Numbered from the stretch's first letter, positions 1 through 12,013 are shown. The stretch is DNA of 64,000 nt from Pseudomonas iranensis (GCF_014268585.2 NZ_CP077092.1:4625501-4689500); one strand, 5' to 3'. Notes: generated by a model from the sequence alone, not told the origin. Program-made: numbers and translations.

Positions 1-2427
<2,427 letters not shown>

Positions 2428-2430
2428 GAA

Positions 2431-3246
2431 TCAAGCATCCAGTAGCGCGCGGGCAATGGTTTGCAGTTTACGGGTGAGCGGGCCAACCGGCCAGCTCAGT
2501 GCAGCACAGGCGCGTACCGGCCAGACGCCATAAACGCTGTTGCAGACAAACACTTCATCAGCCCATTGCAGCTGTTCGAGGCTGATATCGGCGATTTGCG
2601 TGGGGATGGCCAGTGACTCGGCCTGAAACAAAATTTCCGCGCGCATGACACCTGCGACACCGCAGCGCTTCAAGTCGGGCGTGATCAGACCACCGTCGCG
2701 CACCAGGAAAATATTGCTGAACACGCCCTCAACGACGCGCCCGGCCTGATCAAGCATCAAGCCTTCGGCATGCTCGCTGTCCTGCCATTCGGCGCGGGCG
2801 AGCACCTGTTCCAGTCGATTCAGATGTTTGAGCCCGGCCAACAACGGCTGCGTAGATAAACGGGTGTTGCAGGGAAACAGGCGGATGCCGTGCTCGGCAT
2901 GGGCAGCGGGATAAGCCGCCGGCGGATTGCCTTGCAGAATGCGTCGGCCCTGCGCCGCAGGATCGGGCGCATAACCGCGCAAGCCGTCGCCACGCGTGAG
3001 GATGAGCTTGAGCACGCCCTCGCCCATCGCAGCGGCATAGCTGAGCAGCTCATGGCGAACCAGCTCGAGGTCGGTCGCAATGGCCAGACGCGCGCAGCCA
3101 TCGGCCAGGCGCGTCAAGTGTCGATCCAGCAGGACCGGCTGTCCACTGCGCACGGCAATGGTCTCGAACAGACCATCGCCGTAAGCCAGGCCGCGATCTT
3201 TCAGCGACAGCGCGTCAGCCGGTTGACCGTCGACCCAGCTGTCCAT
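2431..3246 (-). CDS. pabC: Aminodeoxychorismate lyase
   Basis: A PLP enzyme of fold type IV that releases pyruvate from 4-amino-4-deoxychorismate to give p-aminobenzoate for folate. The 271-residue product carries the AGLKHLNRLEQV motif, with K140 the PLP-binding lysine, and the family's early RGLAYGDGLFET segment (18-29). The ATG overlaps the TGA of fabF by one base. Placement between fabF and mltG is conserved from E. coli to Pseudomonas. Confidence 0.95.
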   Translation of the reverse strand: MDSWVDGQPADALSLKDRGLAYGDGLFETIAVRSGQPVLLDRHLTRLADGCARLAIATDLELVRHELLSYAAAMGEGVLKLILTRGDGLRGYAPDPAAQGRRILQGNPPAAYPAAHAEHGIRLFPCNTRLSTQPLLAGLKHLNRLEQVLARAEWQDSEHAEGLMLDQAGRVVEGVFSNIFLVRDGGLITPDLKRCGVAGVMRAEILFQAESLAIPTQIADISLEQLQWADEVFVCNSVYGVWPVRACAALSWPVGPLTRKLQTIARALLDA

Positions 3247-4490
3247 CAGCCGGCGAACCGACGGAACGCCAGCGTGCCGTTGGTGCCGCCAAAACCGAAG
3301 GAGTTGGACAGCACGACATCGATGTCCATGTTACGCGCGGTGTGCGCAACGAAATCGAGATCGCAGCCTTCGTCCGGTTCATCAAGGTTGATGGTCGGCG
3401 GTGCCACCTGGCTGTTGATCGCCAGCACGCTGAAAATCGCTTCGACCGCGCCCGCCGCACCCAACAGGTGGCCAGTCATCGACTTGGTCGAGCTGACGGC
3501 CAGTTTGTAGGCGTGATCGCCGAACACCGACTTGATCGCGTTGGCTTCGGCAAGGTCGCCGGCTGGGGTCGAGGTGCCGTGGGCGTTGATGTACTGCACT
3601 TGATCGACATTGATCTTCGCGTCGCGCAGGGCATTGGTGATGCAGCGCGCGGCACCGGCGCCATCGGCGGGTGGCGAGGTCATGTGGAACGCATCGCCAC
3701 TGGTGCCGAAACCGATCAACTCGGCGTAGATCGTCGCGCCACGAGCCTTTGCGTGTTCCAGTTCTTCAAGAACCAGGGCGCCGGCACCGTCGGACAGAAC
3801 GAAGCCGTCACGACCCTTGTCCCATGGACGGCTGGCGCGGGTCGGCTCGTCGTTGCGGGTCGACAGCGCACGGGACGCGCCGAAGCCACCCATGCCCAGA
3901 CCGCAAGCGGCCATTTCCGCGCCGCCGGCAATCATCACGTCGGCTTCGTCGTACATGATGTTGCGCGCCGCCATGCCGATGCAGTGCGTACCGGTGGTGC
4001 ACGCGGTGGCGATGGCGTAATTGGGTCCCTGTGCGCCCAGATGGATCGACAGGAAACCGGAAATCATATTGATGATCGAGCCAGGCACAAAGAACGGCGA
4101 GATCCGTCGCGGACCGGTCTCGTGCAGGGTGCGACTGGTCTCTTCGATGTTGGTCAGACCGCCAATCCCCGAACCCATGGCCACGCCAATGCGTTCACGG
4201 TTGGCATCGGTGACTTCCAGACCGGCGTTGCGCACGGCTTGAAAGCCTGCGGCGAGGCCGTACTGAATGAACAGGTCGAGCTTGCGCGCTTCCTTGACCG
4301 ACAGGTATTCCTCGACATTGAAGCCTTTGACCGAACCACCGAAGCGGGTCGAATAGGCAGAAAGGTCGGTGTGTTCGATCAGACCAATGCCACTGCGGCC
4401 AGCCAGAATGCCCTGCCAACTGCTCGGCACATCCGTGCCCAGTGGCGACAACATACCCATACCGGTGACTACGACGCGTCTACGCGACAC
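3246..4490 (-). CDS. fabF: Beta-ketoacyl-ACP synthase II
   Basis: Elongates acyl-ACP with malonyl-ACP; FabF is the enzyme that extends palmitoleoyl to cis-vaccenoyl chains. The catalytic triad is visible: C164 in TACTTG, H304 in NAHGTS and H341 in [11 protein letters not shown] chose the GTG at 4490 (414 residues): AAGGAG lies 6 bases upstream and it gives the family N-terminus SRRRVVVTG. The frame stays open 11 codons further but has no better start. An intrinsic terminator separates it from acpP, so fabF-pabC expression depends on read-through or on a local promoter. Confidence 0.97.
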   Translation of the reverse strand: MSRRRVVVTGMGMLSPLGTDVPSSWQGILAGRSGIGLIEHTDLSAYSTRFGGSVKGFNVEEYLSVKEARKLDLFIQYGLAAGFQAVRNAGLEVTDANRERIGVAMGSGIGGLTNIEETSRTLHETGPRRISPFFVPGSIINMISGFLSIHLGAQGPNYAIATACTTGTHCIGMAARNIMYDEADVMIAGGAEMAACGLGMGGFGASRALSTRNDEPTRASRPWDKGRDGFVLSDGAGALVLEELEHAKARGATIYAELIGFGTSGDAFHMTSPPADGAGAARCITNALRDAKINVDQVQYINAHGTSTPAGDLAEANAIKSVFGDHAYKLAVSSTKSMTGHLLGAAGAVEAIFSVLAINSQVAPPTINLDEPDEGCDLDFVAHTARNMDIDVVLSNSFGFGGTNGTLAFRRFAG

Positions 4491-4534
4491 AGCACTCTCC
4501 TTTTTCAAATGACGACTTTGCATCAGGCCTAAAG

Positions 4535-4570
4535 AAAAAACCGCACGCCATGATGGCAGTGCGGTTTTTC
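4535..4570. terminator. Intrinsic terminator between acpP and fabF
   Basis: Inverted repeat AAAAACCGCAC (4536-4546) / GTGCGGTTTTT (4559-4569) with a 12-base loop and T-runs on both strands. On the minus strand it lies about 30 bases after the acpP stop and 45 bases before fabF, so it probably caps the abundant acpP transcript and lets only part of transcription reach fabF. Confidence 0.85.
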
Positions 4571-4598
4571 CATGACAGCAAGCAACGATTACAAACTG

Positions 4599-4835
4599 TT
4601 ACGCCTGGTGGCTGGTAACGTAGTCGATTGCAGCTTGTACAGTAGTGATCTTTTCAGCTTCTTCGTCAGGGATTTCGGTCTCGAATTCCTCTTCCAGAGC
4701 CATCACCAGCTCAACGGTGTCAAGGGAGTCGGCACCCAGGTCTTCTACGAAGGAAGCGGTGTTGACCACTTCTTCTTCTTTAACACCCAGTTGCTCGGCA
4801 ACGATTTTCTTGACGCGCTCTTCGATGGTGCTCAT
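4599..4835 (-). CDS. acpP: Acyl carrier protein
   Basis: Carries growing acyl chains on a 4'-phosphopantetheine arm for fatty-acid and lipid A synthesis. The 78-residue acidic protein has the signature [19 protein letters not shown]37 is the prosthetic-group site. Length and sequence are those of a standard bacterial AcpP. AGGAG lies upstream of the ATG. It has its own promoter at 4888-4915 and a terminator just downstream, in line with its need to be made in excess over the Fab enzymes. Confidence 0.98.
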   Translation of the reverse strand: MSTIEERVKKIVAEQLGVKEEEVVNTASFVEDLGADSLDTVELVMALEEEFETEIPDEEAEKITTVQAAIDYVTSHQA

Positions 4836-4887
4836 ACCTTGTTTTCACTCCTAATGGACAAATTCAGGCAGCTGGCCAGTGGGTAAG

Positions 4888-4915
4888 TGTATAGAAAGCC
4901 TTTTCAGTTTTTCAA
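4888..4915 (-). promoter_or_regulatory. acpP promoter with overlapping palindrome
   Basis: Reading the minus strand: TTGAAA (-35, 4915-4910), 16-base spacer, TATACA (-10, 4893-4888). It predicts a start near 4881 and a 45-base leader for acpP. An 8-bp-armed inverted repeat (4902-4909 / 4914-4921, 4-base loop) overlaps the -35 and could be an operator. The promoter is seen as sequence only; activity is inferred. Confidence 0.6.
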
Positions 4916-5031
4916 CTGAAAGCTTCACTCCTCAAACCCTGCGAACCTCTGCCTATAAATAGATTGCAGCTTTATAACGGATTTTAGACAGCTCGTATGA
5001 CATTTTTTTGAAGCAATCCGTCACATTTTAC

Positions 5032-5775
5032 TTACATGTACATCCCACCGTTCACCGGGATTGTAGCCCCGGTAACGTATGCCGCACCGTCGGATGCAAG
5101 AAAAGCGACCACGGACGCGATCTCTTGAGCTTGCCCCAGACGACCCAGCGGAATCTGCGTCTGCAAGGCTTCACGCTGTGCTTCAGGCAGCTCGCGGGTC
5201 ATATCGGTGTCGATGAACCCAGGGGTTACCGAGTTGACCGTAATCGAACGCGAACCGACTTCACGCGCCATCGCCCGGCTGAAACCTTCCAGACCGGCCT
5301 TGGCGGCTGCATAGTTTACTTGGCCAGCGTTGCCCATGGCACCCACCACCGAGCCAATACTGATAATTCGACCCCAGCGCGCCTTGGTCATGCCACGCAA
5401 AACGCCCTTGGACAGGCGATACAGACTGTTCAGGTTGGTATCGATCACGTCGTACCACTCGTCGTCTTTCATGCGCATCATCAGGTTATCGCGGGTGATA
5501 CCGGCATTATTGACCAGAATCGCCACCGGCGCACCGAACTGCTCCTGAATGCCCGCCAGCACGGCGCTGACCGATTCGTCGCTGGTGACATTGAGTTCGA
5601 AACCGGCGCCCTGGATACCGTTTTCCTTCAGGGTCGCGGCAATGCGCTCGGCGCCCGACGCGGAGGTCGCGGTGCCGACAACGATGGCGCCCTGACGACC
5701 CAGTTCCAGCGCGATGGCCTGGCCGATACCGCGGCTTGCACCGGTAACCAGTGCAACTTTACCTTGCAGACTCAT
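5032..5775 (-). CDS. fabG: 3-oxoacyl-ACP reductase
   Basis: NADPH-dependent reduction of 3-oxoacyl-ACP, the first reductive step of each elongation cycle. The 247-residue short-chain dehydrogenase has the cofactor motif TGASRGIG (11-18), NNAG (89-92) and the catalytic S142, Y155 and K159. CAGGAG lies about 8 bases before the ATG. It is 16 bases downstream of fabD, in one transcription unit. Confidence 0.98.
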   Translation of the reverse strand: MSLQGKVALVTGASRGIGQAIALELGRQGAIVVGTATSASGAERIAATLKENGIQGAGFELNVTSDESVSAVLAGIQEQFGAPVAILVNNAGITRDNLMMRMKDDEWYDVIDTNLNSLYRLSKGVLRGMTKARWGRIISIGSVVGAMGNAGQVNYAAAKAGLEGFSRAMAREVGSRSITVNSVTPGFIDTDMTRELPEAQREALQTQIPLGRLGQAQEIASVVAFLASDGAAYVTGATIPVNGGMYM

Positions 5776-5791
5776 GCAAGTTTCTCCTGAT

Positions 5792-6730
5792 TCAGGCCTG
5801 CGCTGCGCGAGCGGCAGCGAAGGCGTCTGGGGTATTGAGATTGGAAGTCGAAACGCCTTCGGCGCAACGTTTGTTCAGGCCAGCGAGGACTTTGCCCGGG
5901 CCGCATTCGACCAGATTGGTCGCGCCCTTGGCGGCCAACGTCTGCACCGATTCAACCCAGCGCACTGGCTTGTAGAGCTGTTCGAGCAGATCGCGCTTGA
6001 GGGTTTCCAGATCGGCCGGCACTTGCGCGCTGACGTTCTGCACCACCGGGATCTGCGGCGCCTGCCAGTCGATGGCGGCGATGGATTCGGCGAAACGCTC
6101 GGCAGCCGGACGCATCAACTCGCAGTGCGACGGCACGCTCACCGGCAACGGCATGGCGCGTTTGGCACCACGGGCCTTGCAACCTTCGATGGCGCGCTCG
6201 ACAGCGGCCTTGGCACCGGCGATCACCACTTGGCCCGGCGAGTTGAAATTCACCGCGCTGACGACTTCGCCTTGCGCCGCTTCGGCGCAGGCAGCCAGCA
6301 CGTCGGCATCTTCCAGGCCGAGGATCGCGGCCATGCCGCCCTGCCCGGCCGGCACCGCTTCCTGCATCAACTGACCACGGCGCTCGACGAGCTTGACCGC
6401 GTCAGCCAGGCTCAGGCTGCCGGCGGCAACCAGCGCACTGTATTCACCCAGGCTGTGGCCGGCGACGAACGCCGGACGCGCGCCGCCTTCGGCCAGCCAC
6501 AGACGCCACAGGGCAATCGAAGCGGTCAGAATGGCCGGTTGGGTTTTGTCGGTTTGATTGAGCAGCTCTTCCGGGCCCTGCTGGGTCAGTGCCCACAGGT
6601 CGTAGCCCAGCGCAGCAGAGGCTTCTTGAAAGGTTTCGAGGATCAGCGGATGTTGCGCGCCCAGCTCGGCCAGCATGCCGAGGGACTGCGAACCCTGTCC
6701 TGGAAAGACGAATGCGAGGGAAGCAGACAT
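5792..6730 (-). CDS. fabD: Malonyl-CoA:ACP transacylase
   Basis: Loads malonyl groups from CoA onto ACP to feed FabF/FabB/FabH. The 312-residue protein shows the GQGSQ motif (11-15), the nucleophile S93 in GHSLGEY and the catalytic H202. A 123-base gap to plsX contains no gene; in it, on the minus strand, is a small CCCC-AAA-GGGG hairpin, but no convincing promoter was found. Confidence 0.97.
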   Translation of the reverse strand: MSASLAFVFPGQGSQSLGMLAELGAQHPLILETFQEASAALGYDLWALTQQGPEELLNQTDKTQPAILTASIALWRLWLAEGGARPAFVAGHSLGEYSALVAAGSLSLADAVKLVERRGQLMQEAVPAGQGGMAAILGLEDADVLAACAEAAQGEVVSAVNFNSPGQVVIAGAKAAVERAIEGCKARGAKRAMPLPVSVPSHCELMRPAAERFAESIAAIDWQAPQIPVVQNVSAQVPADLETLKRDLLEQLYKPVRWVESVQTLAAKGATNLVECGPGKVLAGLNKRCAEGVSTSNLNTPDAFAAARAAQA

Positions 6731-6853
6731 GTAACAAGCCCCTAATGATCTTGTCGTCGGAAAATAACGCCCCTTTGGGGACGCCAGAAACTGACAGTTT
6801 GGATGGCCCTTTGAACCGGGCGGTCACATTTAAGCATTGTCCGACGAAAACGC

Positions 6854-7864
6854 CTAAGACAACAGTTCCTCCAGACGACCGTGGAGACGCTCGGGCAGGT
6901 TCTCCTGAATCTCGATCAACGCCCGTTGAATGGCACTCTGAAAGCCCTGCACCCCGGCCGATCCGTGGCTTTTCACAACGATGCCCTGCAAGCCGAGAAA
7001 GCTTGCGCCATTATGTCGCGCCGGGGCCAGATCAGCTTGCAGACGCTTCATCAACGGCAGCGCGAGAGCGCCGACAGCGCGCGAAGCCAAGTTTTTCTTG
7101 AACAACGCCTCGATGCGCGCGGCAATCATCGTCGCAAGACCTTCGCTGGACTTGAGCAGGATGTTGCCGACGAAGCCGTCACACACAACCACGTCGGCCT
7201 CACCGCGATACAAGCCGTCGCCTTCGATAAAACCGATGTAGTTGATCCCGCGCGCAGCCTGCAACAACGTGGCGGCCAGTTTGACCTGCTGATTGCCCTT
7301 GATGTCTTCGGTGCCGATGTTCAGAAGCGCCACACGTGGACGGGCGATACCCAAGGTCTGCGCGGCCACCGAACCCATCACCGCGAACTGCAACAGATGC
7401 TCGGCACTGCAATCGACGTTGGCGCCCAGATCGAGCAACTGGCAATAACCGGTCTGCGTCGGAATCGCCGCGACCATGGCCGGCCGATCAATGCCGGGCA
7501 ATGTCTTCAGCACGAATCGCGACAAGGCCATCAACGCACCGGTATTGCCGGCACTGACACAGGCCTGCACCTTGCCATCGCGCAGCAGTTCGAGGGCCAC
7601 ACGCATCGACGAATCCGGCTTGCCACGCAGGGCCTGGGCAGGCTTCTCGTCCATGGTGATGACTTCGCTGGCCGCAACAATCGTCAGGCGCGCGCGATCG
7701 GCAGCCGACTGGCCGTGGATCAGTTCTTCAAGAAGGGAGGGTTGACCGACGAGGGTCAGGTGCAGCGAGGGTGTAGCAGACAGGCAAGCGAGACTGGCCT
7801 GAACAATGCTGCGGGGACCGAAGTCCCCGCCCATTGCGTCAATCGCGATGACTTGAGCAGACAA
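6854..7864 (-). CDS. plsX: Phosphate acyltransferase PlsX
   Basis: Converts acyl-ACP to acyl-phosphate, the acyl donor for PlsY in phosphatidic acid synthesis; a peripheral membrane enzyme. The 336-residue product starts [11 protein letters not shown], the family hallmark, and contains conserved SAGNTGA and [14 protein letters not shown] segments. It follows rpmF by only 4 bases, the conserved rpmF-plsX pairing that links ribosome and membrane synthesis. Confidence 0.97.
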   Translation of the reverse strand: MSAQVIAIDAMGGDFGPRSIVQASLACLSATPSLHLTLVGQPSLLEELIHGQSAADRARLTIVAASEVITMDEKPAQALRGKPDSSMRVALELLRDGKVQACVSAGNTGALMALSRFVLKTLPGIDRPAMVAAIPTQTGYCQLLDLGANVDCSAEHLLQFAVMGSVAAQTLGIARPRVALLNIGTEDIKGNQQVKLAATLLQAARGINYIGFIEGDGLYRGEADVVVCDGFVGNILLKSSEGLATMIAARIEALFKKNLASRAVGALALPLMKRLQADLAPARHNGASFLGLQGIVVKSHGSAGVQGFQSAIQRALIEIQENLPERLHGRLEELLS

Positions 7865-7868
7865 GTGA

Positions 7869-8051
7869 TTACTCGTCAGCGCCCTTGTCGATCACTTTAC
7901 GGCCACGGTATACGCCTTCTGGCGATACGTGGTGACGCAGGTGAACTTCACCAGTGGTTTTTTCTACAGACAGGGTGCTAGCCTCGAGAGCGTCGTGTGA
8001 ACGGCGCATGTCACGGGCAGAGCGGGATTTTTTGTTCTGCTGAACAGCCAT
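7869..8051 (-). CDS. rpmF: 50S ribosomal protein L32
   Basis: A 60-residue basic protein of the large subunit. The N-terminus [26 protein letters not shown] sequence and the [13 protein letters not shown]-terminal segment are those of proteobacterial L32. No zinc cysteines are present, as in the C-minus form. It lies 13 bases after yceD and 4 before plsX, in the conserved yceD-rpmF-plsX-fab operon. Confidence 0.97.
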
Positions 8052-8064
8052 AATTGATTAACTC

Positions 8065-8592
8065 CTAAACGTTTGGGTCACGCTTTAACTGCGCCAATAC
8101 ACTGAACGGGTTGGACCGCGTTACCTCGTCCTCGCTCGGTTCGGGCTCATCTGCTCCCGCCGGCTGCTGGCATTCTTCCGGATGATGAGCAGGCACAATG
8201 GGCAAGGCGAGCAAAAGCTCCTCCTCGATCAGTGACTGCAGATCCAATGGATCTTCGCCCAGTTCCAGCACGTCATAACCTTTCGGCAACGACTGGGTAT
8301 TCGCACCCTCCTTCACCACCGCGTAACTGCATTCGCTGTGGATCGGCAGGGTGACCAGCTCAAGACAACGCTGGCAAACCATTTTGACTTCGGTGTCGAT
8401 AAAGCTGTGGATGACCACAGACTTACGTTCATCTCGTTCAAAAACGAATTTGGCCTGCACCGTACCGACATCGTCGGAAAGCGGGTCGCAGAGTCTCTTC
8501 AAATCGGCCAGCAGCAGTTCACCTTGAAGGGTGGTGCCACGGTCAGCCAATTTGCGCGGGTCAACGTGAGGTGGAATCGGGTCATTCAACAT
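8065..8592 (-). CDS. yceD: YceD family (DUF177) 23S rRNA accumulation protein
   Basis: A 175-residue acidic cytoplasmic protein upstream of rpmF; homologues are needed for normal 23S rRNA levels, mechanism unclear. The CQRC pair near residue 90, the LPIVP segment and the C-terminal NPFSVLAQLKRD match the family. The frame stays open 8 codons upstream, but the ATG at 8592 (MLNDPIPP) aligns with E. coli YceD. A consensus promoter lies so close that the mRNA would be leaderless or nearly so, and no Shine-Dalgarno sequence precedes the ATG. Confidence 0.92.
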   Translation of the reverse strand: MLNDPIPPHVDPRKLADRGTTLQGELLLADLKRLCDPLSDDVGTVQAKFVFERDERKSVVIHSFIDTEVKMVCQRCLELVTLPIHSECSYAVVKEGANTQSLPKGYDVLELGEDPLDLQSLIEEELLLALPIVPAHHPEECQQPAGADEPEPSEDEVTRSNPFSVLAQLKRDPNV

Positions 8593-8601
8593 AGGCGCAG
8601 C

Positions 8602-8629
8602 ATTATAGGGATGCACCCACCCATGTCAA
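8602..8629 (-). promoter_or_regulatory. Consensus sigma-70 promoter for yceD-rpmF-plsX-fab
   Basis: On the minus strand: perfect TTGACA (8629-8624), 16-base spacer, perfect TATAAT (8607-8602). The expected start is about 8595-8594, only 2-3 bases before the yceD ATG at 8592. Confidence 0.8.
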
Positions 8630-8697
8630 AGGAAATTGTGCCCTGTCCGTCACTTGCGCGCCTCCGCTAGAATCCGCACCTGCCTCAGGAGACGTCC

Positions 8698-9276
8698 ATG
8701 CTGCCTTTATTACTCGCTTCAAGCTCGACTTATCGCCGCGAATTGCTCGCCCGCCTGCACTTGCCGTTCGTCTGCAGCTCGCCGGACATCGACGAAAGCC
8801 ATCGCCCGGGCGAGTCCGCAATCGACCTGGTCAAACGCCTCGCCGAGGAAAAAGCCCGCGCCCTGGCGGACAGCCACCCTGCTCATCTGATCATTGGCTC
8901 GGATCAGGTCGCCGTCCTCGGCGAACAGATCATCGGCAAGCCGCACACCTTCGAGAAGGCTCGCGAGCAATTGATGGCGGCGAGCGGCGCGAGCGTGACA
9001 TTCCTGACCGGCCTGGCACTGCTCAACAGCCAGACCGGGCAATGCCAGGTCGACTGCGTGCCGTTTACCGTGCACATGCGCCAGCTGGATCAGGCGCGCA
9101 TCGAACGCTACCTGCGCATCGAGCAACCGTACGACTGCGCCGGCAGCTTCAAGGCCGAAGGACTGGGCGTGAGCCTGTTTCAATCGACCGAAGGCCCGGA
9201 CGCCACCAGCCTGATCGGCCTGCCGCTGATTCGCCTGATCGACATGTTGTTGATCGAAGGCGTGCAAATCCCTTAA
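8698..9276 (+). CDS. maf: Maf/YceF-family nucleoside triphosphate pyrophosphatase
   Basis: Hydrolyses non-canonical or methylated nucleotides (the YceF branch prefers 7-methyl-GTP) to monophosphates, a house-cleaning role. The 192-residue product has LASSSTYRRELL at the N-terminus, the DESH segment (32-35) and the GSDQV motif with catalytic D69. AGGAG lies 8 bases upstream of the ATG. It is divergent from the yceD operon, the same arrangement as yceF/yceD in E. coli. Confidence 0.93.
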   Translation: MLPLLLASSSTYRRELLARLHLPFVCSSPDIDESHRPGESAIDLVKRLAEEKARALADSHPAHLIIGSDQVAVLGEQIIGKPHTFEKAREQLMAASGASVTFLTGLALLNSQTGQCQVDCVPFTVHMRQLDQARIERYLRIEQPYDCAGSFKAEGLGVSLFQSTEGPDATSLIGLPLIRLIDMLLIEGVQIP

Positions 9277-9280
9277 AAGC

Positions 9281-9348
9281 AAAAGATCGCAGCCTTCGGC
9301 AGCTCCTACACCGATTGTGCAAGAGCTGCCGTTGACCTGCGATCTTTT
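9281..9348. repeat. Long palindromic repeat, likely bidirectional terminator
   Basis: Nested inverted repeat between convergent maf and sppA: outer arms AAAAGATCGCAG / CTGCGATCTTTT (9281-9292 / 9337-9348) and inner arms CGGCAGCTC / GAGCTGCCG (9297-9305 / 9323-9331). The A- and T-rich ends make it terminator-like in both directions. The AAAGATCGCAGCCTTCGGC core is a familiar repeated palindrome in P. fluorescens-type genomes; only one copy is in this window. Confidence 0.75.
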
Positions 9349-9362
9349 GACCTTGAAACAAT

Positions 9363-10352
9363 TTACCGCAACGAAGGCCCGTGGAAACCCATCCACATCG
9401 CCAACTGCTCGGCCACGCTGGCGCCGAGCTTTTTCGAGAAGCGATCGAACGGCGATTCCTGCACGGTGAAGTCCACCAGCTCCTTCTCGCCAATCACATC
9501 ACGCGCCACCGAACTGGCACTGCCCAAGCCATCGATCAGACCCAGCGGCAGCGCCTGCTCACCCGACCAGACCAGCCCGGAAAACAGCTCCGGATGCTCT
9601 TTGTCCTTCAGGCGATCACCACGACCCTGCTTGACGCTGTTGATGAACTGCTTGTGCGTGGTGTCGAGCACGCTTTGCCAGAAGGCGGTTTCTTCAGGCT
9701 TTTGCGGCTGGAACGGATCAAGGAATGCCTTGTGCTCGCCCGAGGTATAGGTGCGGCGCTCAACCCCGAGTTTTTCCATGGTGCCGACAAAACCGTAACC
9801 CGCTGCTGTCACGCCGATTGAGCCGACCAGACTCGCCTTGTCGGCGTAGATCTGATCCGCCGCGCTGGCGATGTAATAGGCGCCCGAAGCACCAAGATCG
9901 GAAATCACTGCGTAGAGCTTGATCTCCGGATGCAGCGCACGCAGGCGCTTGATCTCGTCATAGACATAGCCGGACTGCACCGGACTGCCGCCCGGACTGT
10001 TGATGCGCAGGACCACGCCCTTGACCTTTTTGTCTTCGAACGCCGCGCGCAGACTGCCAACGATATTGTCGGCGCTGGCAGGTTCCTTGTCGGCGATTAC
10101 ACCGTCGATCTCGATCAACGCCGTGTAGTTCGGGCCGCGGGTGGCGCTTTTTTCCATGTCCATCAGCGGCGTGAACAACAGCAGAGCAACAAACAAATAA
10201 ACAAACGTCAGCAGCTTGAAGAAAATCCCCCAACGCCGCGAACGGCGTTGTTCCTGCACGCCGGCCAGCAAAGTCTTTTCCAGCAGCTTCCAGCTTTTCG
10301 CGTCACCGTCGTCGGCACTTGCCTTGGCCGGTGCTTTCCATTCGTCGGTCAT
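9363..10352 (-). CDS. sppA: Signal peptide peptidase SppA (short form)
   Basis: A membrane-anchored serine protease of family S49 that degrades cleaved signal peptides. The 329-residue protein is the single-domain type, with a cytoplasmic N-terminus, one membrane segment (about 44-62) and the protease domain. S156 in GASGAYY is the nucleophile and K208 (SGEHKAF) the likely base, as in B. subtilis SppA. It lies 24 bases after the HAD gene, so probably co-transcribed with it and rluC. Confidence 0.93.
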   Translation of the reverse strand: MTDEWKAPAKASADDGDAKSWKLLEKTLLAGVQEQRRSRRWGIFFKLLTFVYLFVALLLFTPLMDMEKSATRGPNYTALIEIDGVIADKEPASADNIVGSLRAAFEDKKVKGVVLRINSPGGSPVQSGYVYDEIKRLRALHPEIKLYAVISDLGASGAYYIASAADQIYADKASLVGSIGVTAAGYGFVGTMEKLGVERRTYTSGEHKAFLDPFQPQKPEETAFWQSVLDTTHKQFINSVKQGRGDRLKDKEHPELFSGLVWSGEQALPLGLIDGLGSASSVARDVIGEKELVDFTVQESPFDRFSKKLGASVAEQLAMWMGFHGPSLR

Positions 10353-10376
10353 GCCATCTACCCCAGCAAAAACGTA

Positions 10377-11039
10377 TTAGGCCCGCTGACCCAGCCAGGC
10401 GTGCAATTGAGAAAAACGGTCGATCGACAGGCGCGGCTCGAACTGTTGCAGGGACTCGATCGATTGCGCGCCATAACTGACCGCCACCGAATCCATCCCC
10501 GCGTTGCGCGCCATCAGCAGATCGAACGACGAATCACCGACCATCAACGCCTGCTCCGGGCGTACGCCGCAGTGGCTGACAATCTGCTCAAGCATCAGAG
10601 GGTGTGGCTTGCTGGCAGTTTCATCGGCAGCGCGGGTGATATCGAAATAATCTTCCCAGCCATTGGCCTTGAGCACCCGATCCAGACCGCGACGATTTTT
10701 GCCCGTCGCTACCGCCAGGTGATAACCCTGCTCGCGAAACGATGCCATCGACTCGACCACACCCTCGAACAGCGGCGAAGGCACGGCTTCGGCAGCGATG
10801 TAGTGATCGGCGTAGTACTCGCGAAACGCGAGCATCTCTGCGTCGCTAATTTCGGGATATAGGGTGCGAATCGCTTCCGGCAAGCCAAGACCGATGATGC
10901 CTTTGACGGCGAAGTCATCGCGCAGCTCGAAACCGGAACGCCCGGACGCCGAGTGCATCGCCTCGACGATCCGATGAATGGAATCGGCGAGGGTGCCGTC
11001 CCAGTCGAAGATCAGCAGTTTGTAATCAGATGGGCGCAC
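10377..11039 (-). CDS. HAD-family phosphatase (phosphoglycolate-phosphatase-like)
   Basis: A 220-residue haloacid-dehalogenase hydrolase. Motif I is FDWDGTL with nucleophile D11 and D13, motif II is VATGKNRRG and motif III/IV the [16 protein letters not shown] region; the cap is of the Gph/YjjG type. The substrate cannot be read from sequence; metabolite repair or phosphoglycolate removal is plausible. It overlaps the end of rluC by 14 bases, an arrangement common in pseudomonads. Confidence 0.88.
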   Translation of the reverse strand: MRPSDYKLLIFDWDGTLADSIHRIVEAMHSASGRSGFELRDDFAVKGIIGLGLPEAIRTLYPEISDAEMLAFREYYADHYIAAEAVPSPLFEGVVESMASFREQGYHLAVATGKNRRGLDRVLKANGWEDYFDITRAADETASKPHPLMLEQIVSHCGVRPEQALMVGDSSFDLLMARNAGMDSVAVSYGAQSIESLQQFEPRLSIDRFSQLHAWLGQRA

Positions 11040-11985
11040 TCAATCGCTCCACGGTCTTGGCCCACATTTCGTCGACGGGCGCTTGCAGATTCAGCTTGCC
11101 GCCGTCGGGCAGCGGCACGGTCAGCATGTAGGCGTGCAGGAACAGGCGCTTACCGCCCAGATCGCGGATTTCCCTGGTGAAATCCTCGTCGCCATACTTG
11201 CTGTCACCGGCAATGCAATGGCCAGCATGCAAGGTGTGCACGCGAATCTGGTGGGTACGACCGGTAACCGGTTTCGCCTCGACCATGGTGGCAAAATCGC
11301 CGAAGCGGCGCAGCACCTTGAATAGCGTCAGGGCTTCTTTGCCCTCGTCATTGACTTCGACCATGCGCTCGCCGGAGCGCAGATTGCTCTTGAGCAACGG
11401 TGCGCGAACCTGCTTGATCGAGGTTGCCCAGTTGCCACGGACCAGCGCCATGTAGCGCTTGTCGACGCCATCGCCACGCAGCTGCTCGTGCAGATGGCGC
11501 AACATGCTGCGTTTTTTGGCGATCATCAGCAGGCCGGAGGTGTCACGGTCGAGACGGTGAACCAGCTCCAGCTCCTTGGCGTCGGGACGCAACTGACGAA
11601 AGGCTTCGATCACGCCGAAATTCAGCCCGCTGCCGCCATGAACCGCAATGCCGGCGGGCTTGTTGATCACGATCAGGGCCTTGTCTTCGAAGACGATCGA
11701 GGCTTCCAGGCGCTGCAACAGCCCCTGGGCCAGCGGCACCGGCTCGTCGCGCTCAGGCACGCGAACCGGCGGCACGCGTACGATATCGCCGGCCTGCAGC
11801 TTGTATTCGGGCTTGATCCGACCTTTGTTCACACGCACTTCGCCTTTGCGCAAAATGCGGTAAATCAAGGTCTTGGGCACGCCTTTGAGCCGGGCGAGGA
11901 GAAAGTTGTCGATTCGTTGGCCGGCATACTCCGGCGAGACTTCAAGCAGTTGAACGCCTGGAGTCGAAGGGGCAGTAGTTGTCAT
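11026..11985 (-). CDS. rluC: 23S rRNA pseudouridine synthase RluC
   Basis: Makes pseudouridines in 23S rRNA (positions 955, 2504 and 2580 in E. coli). The 319-residue protein has an N-terminal S4 RNA-binding domain (about 20-80) and the catalytic HRLDRDTSG motif with D146. The frame continues 86 codons upstream through the rne leader, but the ATG at 11985 gives the right N-terminus. It is divergent from rne, as in E. coli, where rne and rluC are also back to back. Confidence 0.95.
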   Translation of the reverse strand: MTTTAPSTPGVQLLEVSPEYAGQRIDNFLLARLKGVPKTLIYRILRKGEVRVNKGRIKPEYKLQAGDIVRVPPVRVPERDEPVPLAQGLLQRLEASIVFEDKALIVINKPAGIAVHGGSGLNFGVIEAFRQLRPDAKELELVHRLDRDTSGLLMIAKKRSMLRHLHEQLRGDGVDKRYMALVRGNWATSIKQVRAPLLKSNLRSGERMVEVNDEGKEALTLFKVLRRFGDFATMVEAKPVTGRTHQIRVHTLHAGHCIAGDSKYGDEDFTREIRDLGGKRLFLHAYMLTVPLPDGGKLNLQAPVDEMWAKTVERLSAPI

Positions 11986-12013
11986 GCCGCGGATGATAAC
12001 AATTTTTATGGAA

